DNA of 64,000 nt from Aphrocallistes beatrix (taxonomy: Eukaryota; Porifera; Hexactinellida; Sceptrulophora; Aphrocallistidae), in NCBI GenBank assembly GCA_963281255.1, contig OY725500.1:806001-870000 (forward strand), written 5' to 3'. Below are positions 31,901-44,400 of the stretch, piece after piece. Below the pieces are notes generated by a model. It saw only the letters and a program-made list of their open reading frames with translations. It did not search any database and had not been told where the DNA came from. How positions within the stretch are numbered: position 1 is the stretch's first letter; the number at the start of each line of letters is the position of its first letter. The position numbers and the translations under genes were made by a program.

Positions 31901-34462
31901 ACTGGAAATGTGTATAATCACTACAAAAACAAGCTTTTCAGATTCCAATTCCTTAATTTTCTCCTGAATCGATACACTATTTGTACGTAATGTTATAATG
32001 AATCCTCTTTCTAAAATATCGAATAACGTCAGCTCAAGCACTGAACACATTGCATTGTATTGTGAATGATTTATTGTCATTTCTACACGAGTCAAACCTA
32101 CTTTACCACAATTTCAAAATCTAATATTTCATCCTTTGGTAGGATTTTGATAAATCATAAATATGAGTTTTAAATTCAAAGAAATACTTTAAGCAACATG
32201 TTTAATTGATATTTTCTTGTGTCTCTCTACTTAGTCTAATTAATGTTAGTTATTTAACAGGAAGCATCTGGATGTTTTGTTACAAAGCTACTAATTTCAA
32301 TAAGTATTTTCCGCTTTTTTTTCACAATTTTGGAGTATATGTCCTTTATACTCTTTTAAATGGAATTGATTTGGAACATATTACTTCCTCATAAGCAAGG
32401 TTGTAACCGAATAGTTCATTATTCAGTTAGACAAAGTACTATTTGGTAAATAGTTGATATTCGGTTAGGGAATATTTATGAAGACTGATATTCGGTTCAA
32501 TCGGTTTCAACCTTGCTCATAAGTAGTATATTGTACAAATACCATTCTTCGATTGGTTTGAACCCTTTTAAAAACTAAATATTTGCACGAAGACGCGATT
32601 ATAACTTCAAACCTAATCAAATTTTAGTTCTTCTTTACACTTCAAAAACGGGTTTAATTCGTTTATTTTCAATTCTCTAAAATAAGAATATTCACGATCT
32701 AAATTTGGAGGAAACTCTCCATTATACAATAAGTAGGTGAATGCTCAGACATATTTCTATTCCGTGTTAAGTCCAATCGTATGGCCTAACACATATCTGC
32801 ACTGTAATAGATAATATTTTGAATTTTATGCAGTATGTCTACTCGTATAAATAGACGTTCGATAGCAAACAATTTAAGTAAAAAAAATCAAAGCAACACA
32901 TTTCCTAATTAATTCAATCAACTTTCCACACCTGAGAACAAAATGCTTAAGTTTATGCGCTGTCCATTCAGGAACCTGCAAGCTCCCTGCCATGATCTGA
33001 CTGTCTCCATGCCTGGATTCCGCGATACGAGTAACAGTTTCAGTCCCACAGACTCTCCGACCAACACCAACACCGTCTCCTCCTCGAACACGGCACATAA
33101 AGGCCTCTTCACCTTTGGGACTATGCAATTTGAGAAGCGAGGAAACGTATTTCGACACCGAAAAGACGCCGGTATTTTCAAGGGAGGGAGATGGGACGCA
33201 CAGTACATGGCCCTAGAGAACTTCACTCTCTACTTCTACAAAGATTCCAAGGTCGCGAGATCGGACAGTTCGCAATCTCAACTCATCATGGAGCTCCAGT
33301 ACTACTACATCTATCTGGTTTCTGACACGAAGGAGAAGAAAAACTTGTTCAAACTCGTGGAGCAAGAGACAGGAGATGAGACGTTAATACAGGTCAGGGT
33401 CTAAATTGAATTTAAGTTTATAGAATTATTTTAAAAATTCATTGTTGATTTAAGATTTAGCAAAAGCTTAGATTGGAATTGTGCTTATAAAAAAAACTAT
33501 GGAGCACTAATTTTACACCTCCAAAAATTATTTTTTTAAATTTTGGGATATAAAAAATTAATTAAAAAAATAAACTTATGGAGTTAATCGTTATTCCTGT
33601 TCTCCGTTCTCCAATACTTTTATATACGTATTTATATTATTATTTTTAGGCGGAGAATACTGCAGCCATGAATGAATGGTTCTCAGTTATCCAGACAACC
33701 ATTTCGCAGTGCTCACAATCTCCTCGGAAGATCAGCATACCGGAAACTGCCGCCGAGGTAATCCCCGAGTCTAAGATCGATGACAAACGAAAGGACAGAC
33801 TACGAAAATTCCTGAGACAGAGACCCAACATGGAAACGCTCCAGAAGAAAGGAATTATTCGTTACAGCGTGTTTGGCTCACCTCTCGAATCAGTAGTTGA
33901 GAAAGACCGACAGAACATTCCTGACTTTGTGTGCCGATGCATCTTAGAAGTGGAGTCAAGAGGACTCGACGTTCTTGGCATATACCGACTGGCTGGTAAC
34001 ACCTCCCTCATTCAGAAGCTAAGATACATCGTGGATCAGGAACAGCCATACAATCTCGGTGATTTGGATGCGTGGGACGATATCAATATCATCACAGGCG
34101 CTCTCAAACTTTTCCTCCGTGAAATGCCTGAGCCTCTTGTACCGTTCGCACACTACAAAACTTTCATGGATGCGGCCTACACAAATGACACACGAGAGAG
34201 ACTCGAAGCTATGCGGAATATGTTTAATCTCTTCCCTAAACCCAACTATGATCTCTTCAACCATCTGTGCAGGCATTTGCAAGTTGTCGTGCAACAATCT
34301 GATATCAACAAAATGAAATCTTCAAACCTAGCCATCGTATTCGGCCCCACCCTAGTACGTCCCGAAATAGACACAGCTAACACCATTGGCCATTTCACCG
34401 CCATTAACAGTTCCCTCGAATTCGTATTCACACACTACAATGAGATCTTTAACCACCGTTAA
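28985..34462 (+). CDS. SH3-PH-RhoGAP protein (ARHGAP9/12/15/27-like)
   Basis: Four exons: 28985-29656, 30212-30609, 32972-33392 and 33650-34462 (phases 0, 2, 0), giving 767 aa. An SH3 domain lies at about 32-86 (ALWGYDYE, NDDWWLV, FVPANYL). It is followed by a long basic, Pro/Ser-rich disordered linker. A PH domain spans about 395-510 (FRHRKDAGIFKGGRWDAQYM, crossing the exon 3/4 join). The RhoGAP domain (about 570-767) has the arginine finger in GIYRLAGN at about residue 610 and a conserved SSNLAIVFGPTL. It would speed GTP hydrolysis on Rho/Rac/Cdc42 at membranes. The family usually has a WW domain between SH3 and PH; none is visible. ATG 32943 could start a short isoform without SH3. Intron 2 (2.36 kb) holds an hAT MITE. 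Confidence 0.88.
32396..32515. mobile_element. hAT MITE with exact 8-bp duplication
   Basis: 120 bp between two CTCATAAG copies (32388-32395 and 32516-32523). The inverted ends are CAAGGTTGTAACCGAATA and, from the right, CAAGGTTGAAACCGATTG. It lies in intron 2 of the RhoGAP gene. Confidence 0.85.
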
Positions 34463-35408
34463 CATGTACAAATCTTGAGTCAGCTCCCATCGGTTAAGAA
34501 TTATTAATTAACACAGTTGTAAAAAATTAATTTTATATGTATGTCTATATGTGTGAGGCCCTAGACTGGATGTATCTGTATAATTTGCAATGTCCCCAGT
34601 GGAGTCTGTATTTTGAGTATTAGCTATCTCATTCTAATGCTTCGCTTAGAGATACATTTTGAAGTTGTATATGTTTGTGTTTATTGGAGGTTATTATTAT
34701 GGATGTTGTTATGTTGTATTGAAATGAGATGAATTTAAATTTCCAACTTGATTTGTTTAATATAAAAGACTTCTATTAAATATATTTTATTTTAAGCACA
34801 TGTTCCGTTTGCAAAGCAAAGTTCTTTTATAGTGATTGCGATAAATTTACATAAGCAGCTGACCGGCTGTTGAGTATACACCAACCGGACAAAAGTATTT
34901 CAACACTTGATTCTTTCCCATACAAATAATACTAAATCGGATTTTTTCATGAAGGGCAATACGTTCAAATTCAAAGAGATACTAAAAATCTGATTTCAGA
35001 TTCGAAATCTATACATTCGAATTAGTCATAGTCGAACATAACTAATAAATTACTCAACTCAATGAACAATCTTATCAGCCTGAGCCACCATAGGTAATTC
35101 ATTGCCATCATGTATAGTGGTCAAAATGGGTGTATGTGGCATAAGGTGGCACTGATTGATAATTACAAAAAGTTAGGAATGACTGATTAGTTAGAAAAAT
35201 TCAACTCTGACTAATTCGAATGGAATCCGATTATCTGTATCCCATACCGTTTAGAAGTAACCCTCTTCATGAATAGACACATTTTAGTATTATTTGTATG
35301 GGAAAGAATCAAGTTTGAAATACTTTTGTCCGATTGGTGTACTAAGGGTTCGTCTGAATTTACACATCTTTTCTGTTGGATTCGAGCTAGCAGTGTGAGG
35401 GAGCTAGG
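34463..35408. other. Intergenic, RhoGAP to LRGUK
   Basis: AT-rich 3' UTR-like DNA, then the Tc1-type MITE 34879-35339, which ends 69 bp upstream of the LRGUK start codon. Confidence 0.6.
34879..35339. mobile_element. Tc1/mariner-type MITE beside LRGUK start
   Basis: 461 bp with TA at 34877-34878 and 35340-35341. The ends CACCAACCGGACAAAAGTAT and, inverted, CACCAATCGGACAAAAGTAT extend into arms of more than 55 bp. The core keeps similarity to 1714-2187 (CACCATAGG / CACCAATGCCATC and TGTGGCATAAG / TGTGGCATAGG). It must contain or sit inside the LRGUK promoter. Confidence 0.9.
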
Positions 35409-38400
35409 ATGTTGGACGTGGAGACCGTGTTAGAAAACCTGTCTGAAATCGGACCGTCCCAATCTGGTCTGGGTTTCGTGTACACAACATTAGATGTATC
35501 ACATAAAAAACTGACTGACATACACTCTGTTTCCAGTTTCAAGCAACTACAGCATATCAACCTAGCACATAATTGTATTGAAGATATCTCGCCTATAGCA
35601 AAACTACACTACCTTACTAGTATTGACCTTTCCTACAATCAACTGAAGGTAGGAGTTTATCCCTTGAAAGCATTTGGGATTTTTCTATTTATAGTAGTAA
35701 CCCCAAACTTGTATGGCTTCCCCATTGAAAATGGCTTAAACCGGAAATGACGCAACACATTCCTGTGGCAAGCGTGGGATAATTATAATGCACCATTTAA
35801 ATGCTAGTAAAACCATGGATACATCTGTTTCTAGGAATGGCCAGATCTTGACACGATAAGCAATGTGAAGTCACTCGATTTATCTCACAACCAACTCACC
35901 TCCATCGAGCACCTGACTCAACTCCGTCAGATGACGTCACTCAAGTTGGATCACAATGAAATACAGGTGTTGCCGTCTTGTCTACAGAATCTGAAGCAGT
36001 TGCTAACTCTAACTGCTGCCAGCAATTCTATACACAAAATCAACGGGTGAGAGACGTTATAGTCACTAACATTCCTAATTGATGAGTAATTAATTGTGTT
36101 ATTTTTGTGTGTATCTAATTATAGACTTCAGAACCTTCCAATCAAGCATTTAGACCTCCATGGCAACCAGATCAAGCGCGTGGAATGCCTAGAAGGCACA
36201 CGCTACTTACAACACTTGGACCTATCAGACAACTCAATCCAGTCTCTGAGGGGACTGCAAGGACACCCCTGCTTAGAGAAGTTGCTGCTGCGTAACAATT
36301 CCGTGCTGGATACAACGGAGATCAAGTATCTCATGGATCTGAGGGGATTGAGGGAACTGAACTTTGACAGTAATCCCATCCAGACCATAGCGGGGTATAG
36401 AGCCAACATCGTGTTCAAGCTGACTCAGATCAGTCTGTTGGATGGGGAAGCAGTCACACCCAAAGAGAAGGTGAGAACATTCAACTATCTTCAGTTAAGA
36501 AACTTTAGATTATTTTTAATCGCTAACCATCATGCAGTCAAGAGCTATAATTAAGACCAGACAGAGACTGAAAAATTATTCAATACAAAATCTATGCGTA
36601 TATTCCCATAGAAACACCAAAAGTTCCATATATACCGTTTAATAATACCTCAGCAATAATGTAAATAAACTAGACTATCCAATCTACTAACTCTCCATCT
36701 TGACTCCCTTACAAGAATCTAACAGTTCCTTTCTAATTCTGTGAGCGTGTCCTGTTAGCATATCGAACATATTTTCCTTCTTCTCCCCTCCGAATCCAGC
36801 CCCCACAGAACTCATGTAGCACATGTCTCCCTTCTCCATCACACACACGATACAATGTCCAGAACTCAGTACCTCCTCCTCTGAATTGGGATCTAGTATC
36901 ACGTAATTCTCGCGAAATATCGCACTTGACACACTAACAGGCACATCCCGTATAACCAGCCCACTCATCACAGTAGAATTCACTATGGGCACAGGGCTGT
37001 CTTCCTCTATGGAGACCTGGGGGAGTTTCGTGTTCAGGAGAGCGCCTACGAGAGCTAATAAACACGCATCCAGTGCGTTACCATCGTTGTTACAGACAAT
37101 GACGTCACAGTTCAATACCCAGCTCAGGGCGCCTGGTGAGATGTTCAGACTCGCTAAGTCGAGCATTTTTGAGTTGGTCACCATTTCCTGTACCATCTGA
37201 GTTAGGCTGGTAGCTTCCTCGCTGTTCTGACCGGGCTTTCCGATACCGGAAGTGATCGAAGGGATTTCCACTCTGATTAGGAGGTAGCCTTCATTCGGGG
37301 TTTCATCCGGCGGGTTTGCTAGCTCTGCTCTCACACCACAGACAGCTGTGGTTTTACCGATTTTCAGCACAGCTGATCCATCTGCAGTTGTTACACTATC
37401 AATCCCGAATCTTATTTGTCGGTACTCGTTCAGTTTCCGTCCGTCCGGTCTGATTTCATGGTCCAGGAACCGCTGGTAATATTCATCCGGTTGACAAGAG
37501 AGGAAGTTCTCTGCCATTCTTAGCTTAACAATTATTATTTAGTTGTGAAATAGTGGAATTCGATTCGAGCTTATTATACATGAAAACCTCTGAGATGTGA
37601 CACCATTGGGAGTAGGCGTTTGTGCCGAATCTCGGAGGTTCACAACGTATTATGTACATAGGAATGTTGGGAGAATGGGTTCGTGTCGTATTAAGTTTAC
37701 TTGTCGATATAAATATTTTTTTCTAAAAGATATTTTGATGGATCAATTAATCGATCAATAAATTCCGAATCTGACTTGTTTTTTTCTATTTATAGTAAGA
37801 CACTCCATTTTAATACCTTCCCCGCCCAAATGACTTGACCAATGACCAAGATGTTTTAATAAAACTGTACGCAGGTGAACGCGAAGAATGCACATGATCC
37901 TCCTCTCCAGGTGCAGGCGAGCATCCAGCACATCAACAACCTCACTCTCTCCGCCCCGCTAGCCCACAAGATCCTGTACAGCACTCTCTCCCGCAATGAT
38001 GAGCCCTACCCCATGCTTGTGAGCTGATAGATACTACTTGCAAATGTATGCATGCCGACTTGAGCCATGATAAAAGCGGGACGCAGCGTTGAATTTCGCG
38101 GGACGCAATAGATAAGTATTATATATGAACTCCAAAAAATCGGTACATAATGGAATTTCATGTAAAAACAGGACACTCGAGAAAATGTTCCCGTAAAAAG
38201 AGATAAAAAAGTGGGACGTCCCGCCAAAAACGGGACAGTTGGCATGTATGCATATGACACTAGGAACTAAATTCTGATACTTTATTATCGGCAGGTATGC
38301 ATGTTAGAAATTCCACTAAGAATAAGTATGTACAGCTGATAAACCATGGATATTCTAACAATAATGAACTCAGGAATTATCTACGTTTTGACGTTAGGTG

Positions 38401-41400
38401 CTGGTGGGTCCAATGGGATCAGGGAAGAAACAGCTGGCACTACGGTTAGCAGCTGAGTATCCGTATATATTCGGCTACGTCCCCTCCCACACGACGCGGG
38501 CTCCCTACCCACACGAGGAGAGGAACAGAGAGTACGTGTTCTGCTCTGAGAAGGACTGGGAAGCTCAGTTCAGTGCTGGCATGTTCATAGAACACTACAG
38601 AGGACTGGTGAGTAAGCACTAAGAATTCTGATTTCATTTTGGATTTTTTTTGGGGGGAGGAGGGGATGGAGAAGAGACATGTGCGGTAATTTATCATATC
38701 GATTCGAAATACGATATTCGAAATCTACACCCCTAAAAACCCCACCCATGTCAACAGTTGGAAGCTAGTCTCTAGCTTATTTTGCACTTCGTAACTTCAT
38801 GATGAGTACAATGAAATACTCAAATATTTTGGTAGATGATCTCTAGTCTCCGAATTAAATTCCTTAATTGATGAATAAAAACAGGTTCTTACCGTGTGGA
38901 CCCACTGTCCACTGTGTCCAGGCCTACCCCGGTTTGAATACCACTGATTTATACCCCTAGCGAAAGGCGGGAATAGTCTTAGATTAGAAAATGTTTAATA
39001 ACTAATGACTCCACACAACAAAGTCTATGCAAGTGTGTGGTACTACTGGAATACATAGAATGAGTTCCACATCTCCTCCACCTCTGTTTCCATACTGCCA
39101 TCATAGGACATACAGTCCACTGTGTACCCTGCCACACCTCTGTACCCTCCTCTGCTCAGCACCTGTATCTTGATACTCAGACTCTGTCCGTTATCAAACC
39201 AGAACTCGCGGGTGAGATTAGTCCCCTGTACCCTCAAATAAGGAGACTGTGACATTGAATCCCAGTGATACTCCGTTAAACCTGCGTTGATATACTTTCT
39301 CACTACGTCTCCGTAGCAAATCCTTTCTGATAGATTCTCCTTGCACTCTCCCATCACACACCTTCCATGGCTAGACATGTTCTGACACGTGACAAGGTAG
39401 CCGTGCCAGGGTAGAGCTGCTACCAGTTTGTCTGGGGACACGCCTGCTTTGAAGTAGCTTGTTAAACCTGTGGGAACAAGTGCCATTCGTTAGAATCCTC
39501 AGAGAATGGAATTTCAAAAGAGAAAGTGGAATACATGTTTATAATAAGCTTCCAGTTGTTTCATAAGTTTTCTATTGGGCTTAAAATGTCTGTTACTCTG
39601 CAAAAGCTAACGATAAAATTGTACATTCCATAATGCTACGACCGTAACCAAGCATATTGTGAAAAATATAATTACTTCACCAAATTTGTTTGGATTTGTT
39701 CCAACTAATAAGTGTGAACTCACTTGACACAATTCCATATATGGGAGCATTAGGTCCAGGGTAACAAGGTGGACCCTTTACCACCGTTGACATGCCGAAT
39801 TCTCTCACGAGGAAATAGTCCGCAGATTTCGACAGCTCCTTGTATAGCTTATTCTTGTCCGCTTCCAGATACCAACTGACACTGAAACTCAGCTGGTAGG
39901 ATGAACTCGCGGTTTTTAACACGGAGTAGACACGATCGATTATTTTCGAAAGCTGTGAGTGCTTACTCTCTGGTAGGTTCTCTTCATAGCTGATACTCAC
40001 CCCGTCCAAATGGAATTTATTCAACTTTCCAATCGTTTCTCTAATCCATTGTTCTTGCAGGCTCGAATCGAATATAATTTCATTCGTGAGCTTAACAGTT
40101 GTGTGTAGTTGTACACCTTTCGAATGTACCAAACACAAGAGTTGCGAATCCATTCCGTCTACTTCTGAAGTTAAAATCAACTCAGTGATGATGTTCAAGT
40201 CATAATGGGACCAGTCTCCATTCGCTTGCGTGAACCCCGCTAGGACTTTGTTCTGTTTGCGTGGAATGGGATTGCAGAGTGTAGCGTTTTTACAAGGACA
40301 CTTCTTGTCAGGTTTCGCAATTTTGTGAAAACTAATTGCTTGCAGCAGTTGAATGGAGATTGAAAGTACAAATATATAATTGCAAATATACATTGTACCT
40401 TATACGTTATTTAATATCTTAATAATTCAACAGCTTCTCTGTCGCTTTTATAGGATAATTTCAATGTTATTGACATTTGTCACATTACATTCTACTAACT
40501 TGTTACCATCCGTTCGACCATACATTTCATTGCAATTGTTTATTTGTTATTCCACTACACTACTTCATGTGGTTAGGTTTCTTTACATTTAACCAATATC
40601 CGAAGGAACAAATAAATTTCAAATTTAGATTATGATGCATCCATGGCAGAGTTGCCCGCGGGCCGTGCGGGGCGAATATAATAGTTTGCGGGCTCCGCGG
40701 GCAGGAAATCTTGGCAGGACTCCCCGCGATGACAACCGAGACGATGTTTTTAATTGTCACGAGGTACCAATTAAGGAATACTTACGTAAATGGAACTTTG
40801 TTAGTTTCCACTTATTTGTGTTTGCAGAAACTCACTTTTTGTTTATAGTTAGTAACTTACAAAGCAGGCCGAATAATTTAGTTGCGAGCCGCTGACCGGG
40901 TTAACTTAAAATTGTGGGCCGCGGTTACAAATTTCGGCCCGCGTGCAACTCTGATCCATGGTGTATTATAATTTGTACTATTGTTAATAGATGCAATTGA
41001 TCAATGTAAAATTTATTCCATAGATGCATATCTCAATCTTGACAAGAGAAATTTGTCCAAATGTGTACCAAATGATCCAACAAACAAATATTAATATCAA
41101 TATCTAACAATCAATTATCTAAACTTAAAAAGTATAATACCAACAAATAAGATAAAATTGAAATTAATTTTCAATCTATTCTGTCTTATCTCTACTACTC
41201 CTTAACCATTTCTCAATCAGTCTACTGAGTAGATAGGAATAGCAGATCTTAACAACGAGAATAACATACACACACCCTACCCCTCCCTCCACACCAGTCG
41301 GTAGTCCTACGGCCATAGTAACAATGCGAGGTAACCAAGTTGTATGCGGGTATGTGAGTATAGGCTCTTCTCTGTATAGCAAAACCAGACTTAGGTAGAT

Positions 41401-44400
41401 GGTGTAGGAGAGGGTTTTCAAGACTATCGGGAGGAATATGGGGACTCCATATCTGATGTGACTGGGTAGCGAGAGCGCTTCCTCCTCAAGTTCCAGTTGT
41501 ATCAGCTTCCTGAGTGAAATATATTTATGAAGTATGGCAATGTAGGGTGTTAATTAATAATTATAATTATATATGATATCATACAGTGGAACCTCGCTAA
41601 TACGAACACCAGGGACGGTCGAAATTTGTTCGTACTATCCGGAATTCGTATTAACCAAGATTTACATGTACTTTCCTCCCTAGGGGATAAAATATATGTT
41701 CGTATTAACGATGTTTTACTGTACGTGGGTATCTACAGTTCGCTCACGGACTTAGTAACTGTTTATTGAATTGTCCCAGTACCAAACTGTAACATCCTAA
41801 TCTAGATATCCAAAATTGGTAGTCACATCGATAAAGAAGTATGTTGAATATCTAACTGAACTATTTTCTGATTATTTGAAGTCTTGGTGCACTACCCCTC
41901 ACGAACAGAATTCATGTAATGGGTGAAATACAATTCACAACTAGCCACTGAGGGAAAGTAATCTATTACCTATCTAACTTGGCTTTCTTGGGAAAATCAT
42001 CAACAGAGTAGTATTTGTCCTTCTCTCCTTCCAAAGCTTTCTTTTTAGCTATTATTTCCATGAATTGTTGAAAGTTCTTTCCTCCTAACAGCCTCTGTAC
42101 CCCCCTTGAAAGCCATCCCAAGCACTGCTTCAGACTTTCAAGCAGTATAATCCATGAGAGAACGAAAGCTAATTGATTGCGGTCTATTTCTAGCCAGCTA
42201 TCTTCTAGCACCATTTTCCTTCTGATGCTACTTAGATACGTTTTGATAAGAAAATATATATTTAGTTCTTTGATGTAAGCAAAAATTACAAAAATTCATT
42301 TTTCCTGATTAAAAGAATGTTTTAATTTTAAATATAATCGAAAAAAGCATTTTTGCATTTATGGTGGAGATTTTCCCCTTTCAAACTGCTGTTGATAAAT
42401 ATCTCTAACTAGCAGCATGGATTTATATTTTGAATAACCTTTATCAAGATAAATTTGAATAAATTTGAATGAAACAACACTATGTTGCAATTTAGCATTT
42501 GATACGTTTTCTTACTACAAACTGCTTAGAGACTATAGATAAGCGTTTATTTTGCTGTGGAGAATGAGAGATCCCCGAGCGGATTCAAAAAGTGTCCCCC
42601 CTACAAAGCTTGTCCGGGGAGATAGATTTTGTAAAATATCCATGGTAATCTATTCCCCTATTATGATTTGTCATGCTTTGATCCTGTAAAACTCGCTTAT
42701 TATACTTCACTCTTTTGTTGATAATTAAACTTCGTACGTACACTGTACTTAGGTAGTTTTTTTCTCCATTTTTTGCCTGATGAAAAATTATCATTTTAGC
42801 TAAAAAATTTAAAAAATAAATATATTTTCGGAATGATTTGATGATAGGAACAAATCAACAAATCACTACACTAACTGACTGGTAAAATTATTCTTAAAAT
42901 GGATATTTTAAGAGCAATTCATTCAAGTTATAGCAGAATTGCGTATTTGAATAGAAATCACATCTACACTTCCTTTTTACCTATTTTAGACGAATTCTAT
43001 GAAATTATTATTGAGCCACTTGTCATTACGTATGATTTACGATGGTGTGAGCAATACTGCACATGGTTATAATAATTTGGTGTTTTTTTAAGGAATTTTG
43101 TAGAATCACGATACTCTAGGTCAGTGGTTCCCATCTGGGGTTCATGGACCCCTTAGTGGTCCACAGAAGATATTACAGGGGTCCACAAAATTCGAAATTT
43201 TGTATTACGGTTAATAGGATGGGGTCCACAGGCAAAAAAAGGTTGAAAACCTATGCTCTAGGTCTACCTATAGAATGCCATTTTACTGAAGCCTCACTTA
43301 TTCCCTGTCCTAGGCCGGAGGAGGGAAGTACGGACTGTCAATCAACACAATCGAGTCCATAGCAGCTCACGGACTAGCCAGTATCACGTGCATGGAGTAC
43401 GAAGGTGTGCTGGTGTTGAAGAGAACACATTTCGAACCGAGATACGTCCTAATTTTTCCCTACACAGAAAGAGACCATTATGACTACATGACTAATGCTA
43501 ATTTCTACACAAATGTGCAGATACAACAGTCCATCAACAGGTTGATATCATTGACGTAGGCACTATTACATCAATAAACATTTTTGTATAACAAGCAAAA
43601 AAAGGGGTCTCCACTTTTTAACAAAAAATATCTGTAAAAATAAACAGTTTTAAAGAGAACGCACTAATCTAGTAATTTGTGTACAATAATACTTTTCATG
43701 AAATGTGATCGCAACCAATCCGTTTTCCTAGGAGAAAAATATACAAGACAGTTAACCAGGACTGTCCCGGGTTCTTCGACATGATCATAAGCTGTTCCAG
43801 CATCGAGGAGAGCTACCAGCAACTGAGACAGCTTATCATAGCTTACTGCGGCTTGAGTACACAAACTTCTGAAGCAGGTTAGTGCTTACCAATTCTTATG
43901 CAATTCCATGTAATTCTACTATGTAATCGGCTACGTACATTACTTTACATGGCACGAATGGTTCTTTCAAGGAAATAGGTGATGAAGCATTTCTTAGCAA
44001 TCAGAATTATTACTTAGAAAATTGTCTCGTTGTGATATACTTTCATTTGTGAGGTAGGATATGTTGGTTAGAGTTAGAGAGAATTTACATACACTTTAAT
44101 ACCCCAATACATTGATTAATGGTTAACTACTCTAGTCAGTATTTTTTTAAGCAAATTAGAGGGCCCAAAAGGACCTCTAATTTCTCTTCAGGGACCTCTA
44201 ATTTCTTAACATTCGTAATGTACTGAATATCATAAAATGTAGTATTCCAGGTAAGGGACCTCTAATCTTTTGCAGGGCCCTCTGAGCAAATTCTTTAAAA
44301 AAAACCTGACTCTAGTCATCAACAAAAATTGTCAGTTGTTAAATCATATATTAAGATATTTCATACGTATATGTATGCATGTAGTTTAATATTTTCAACA

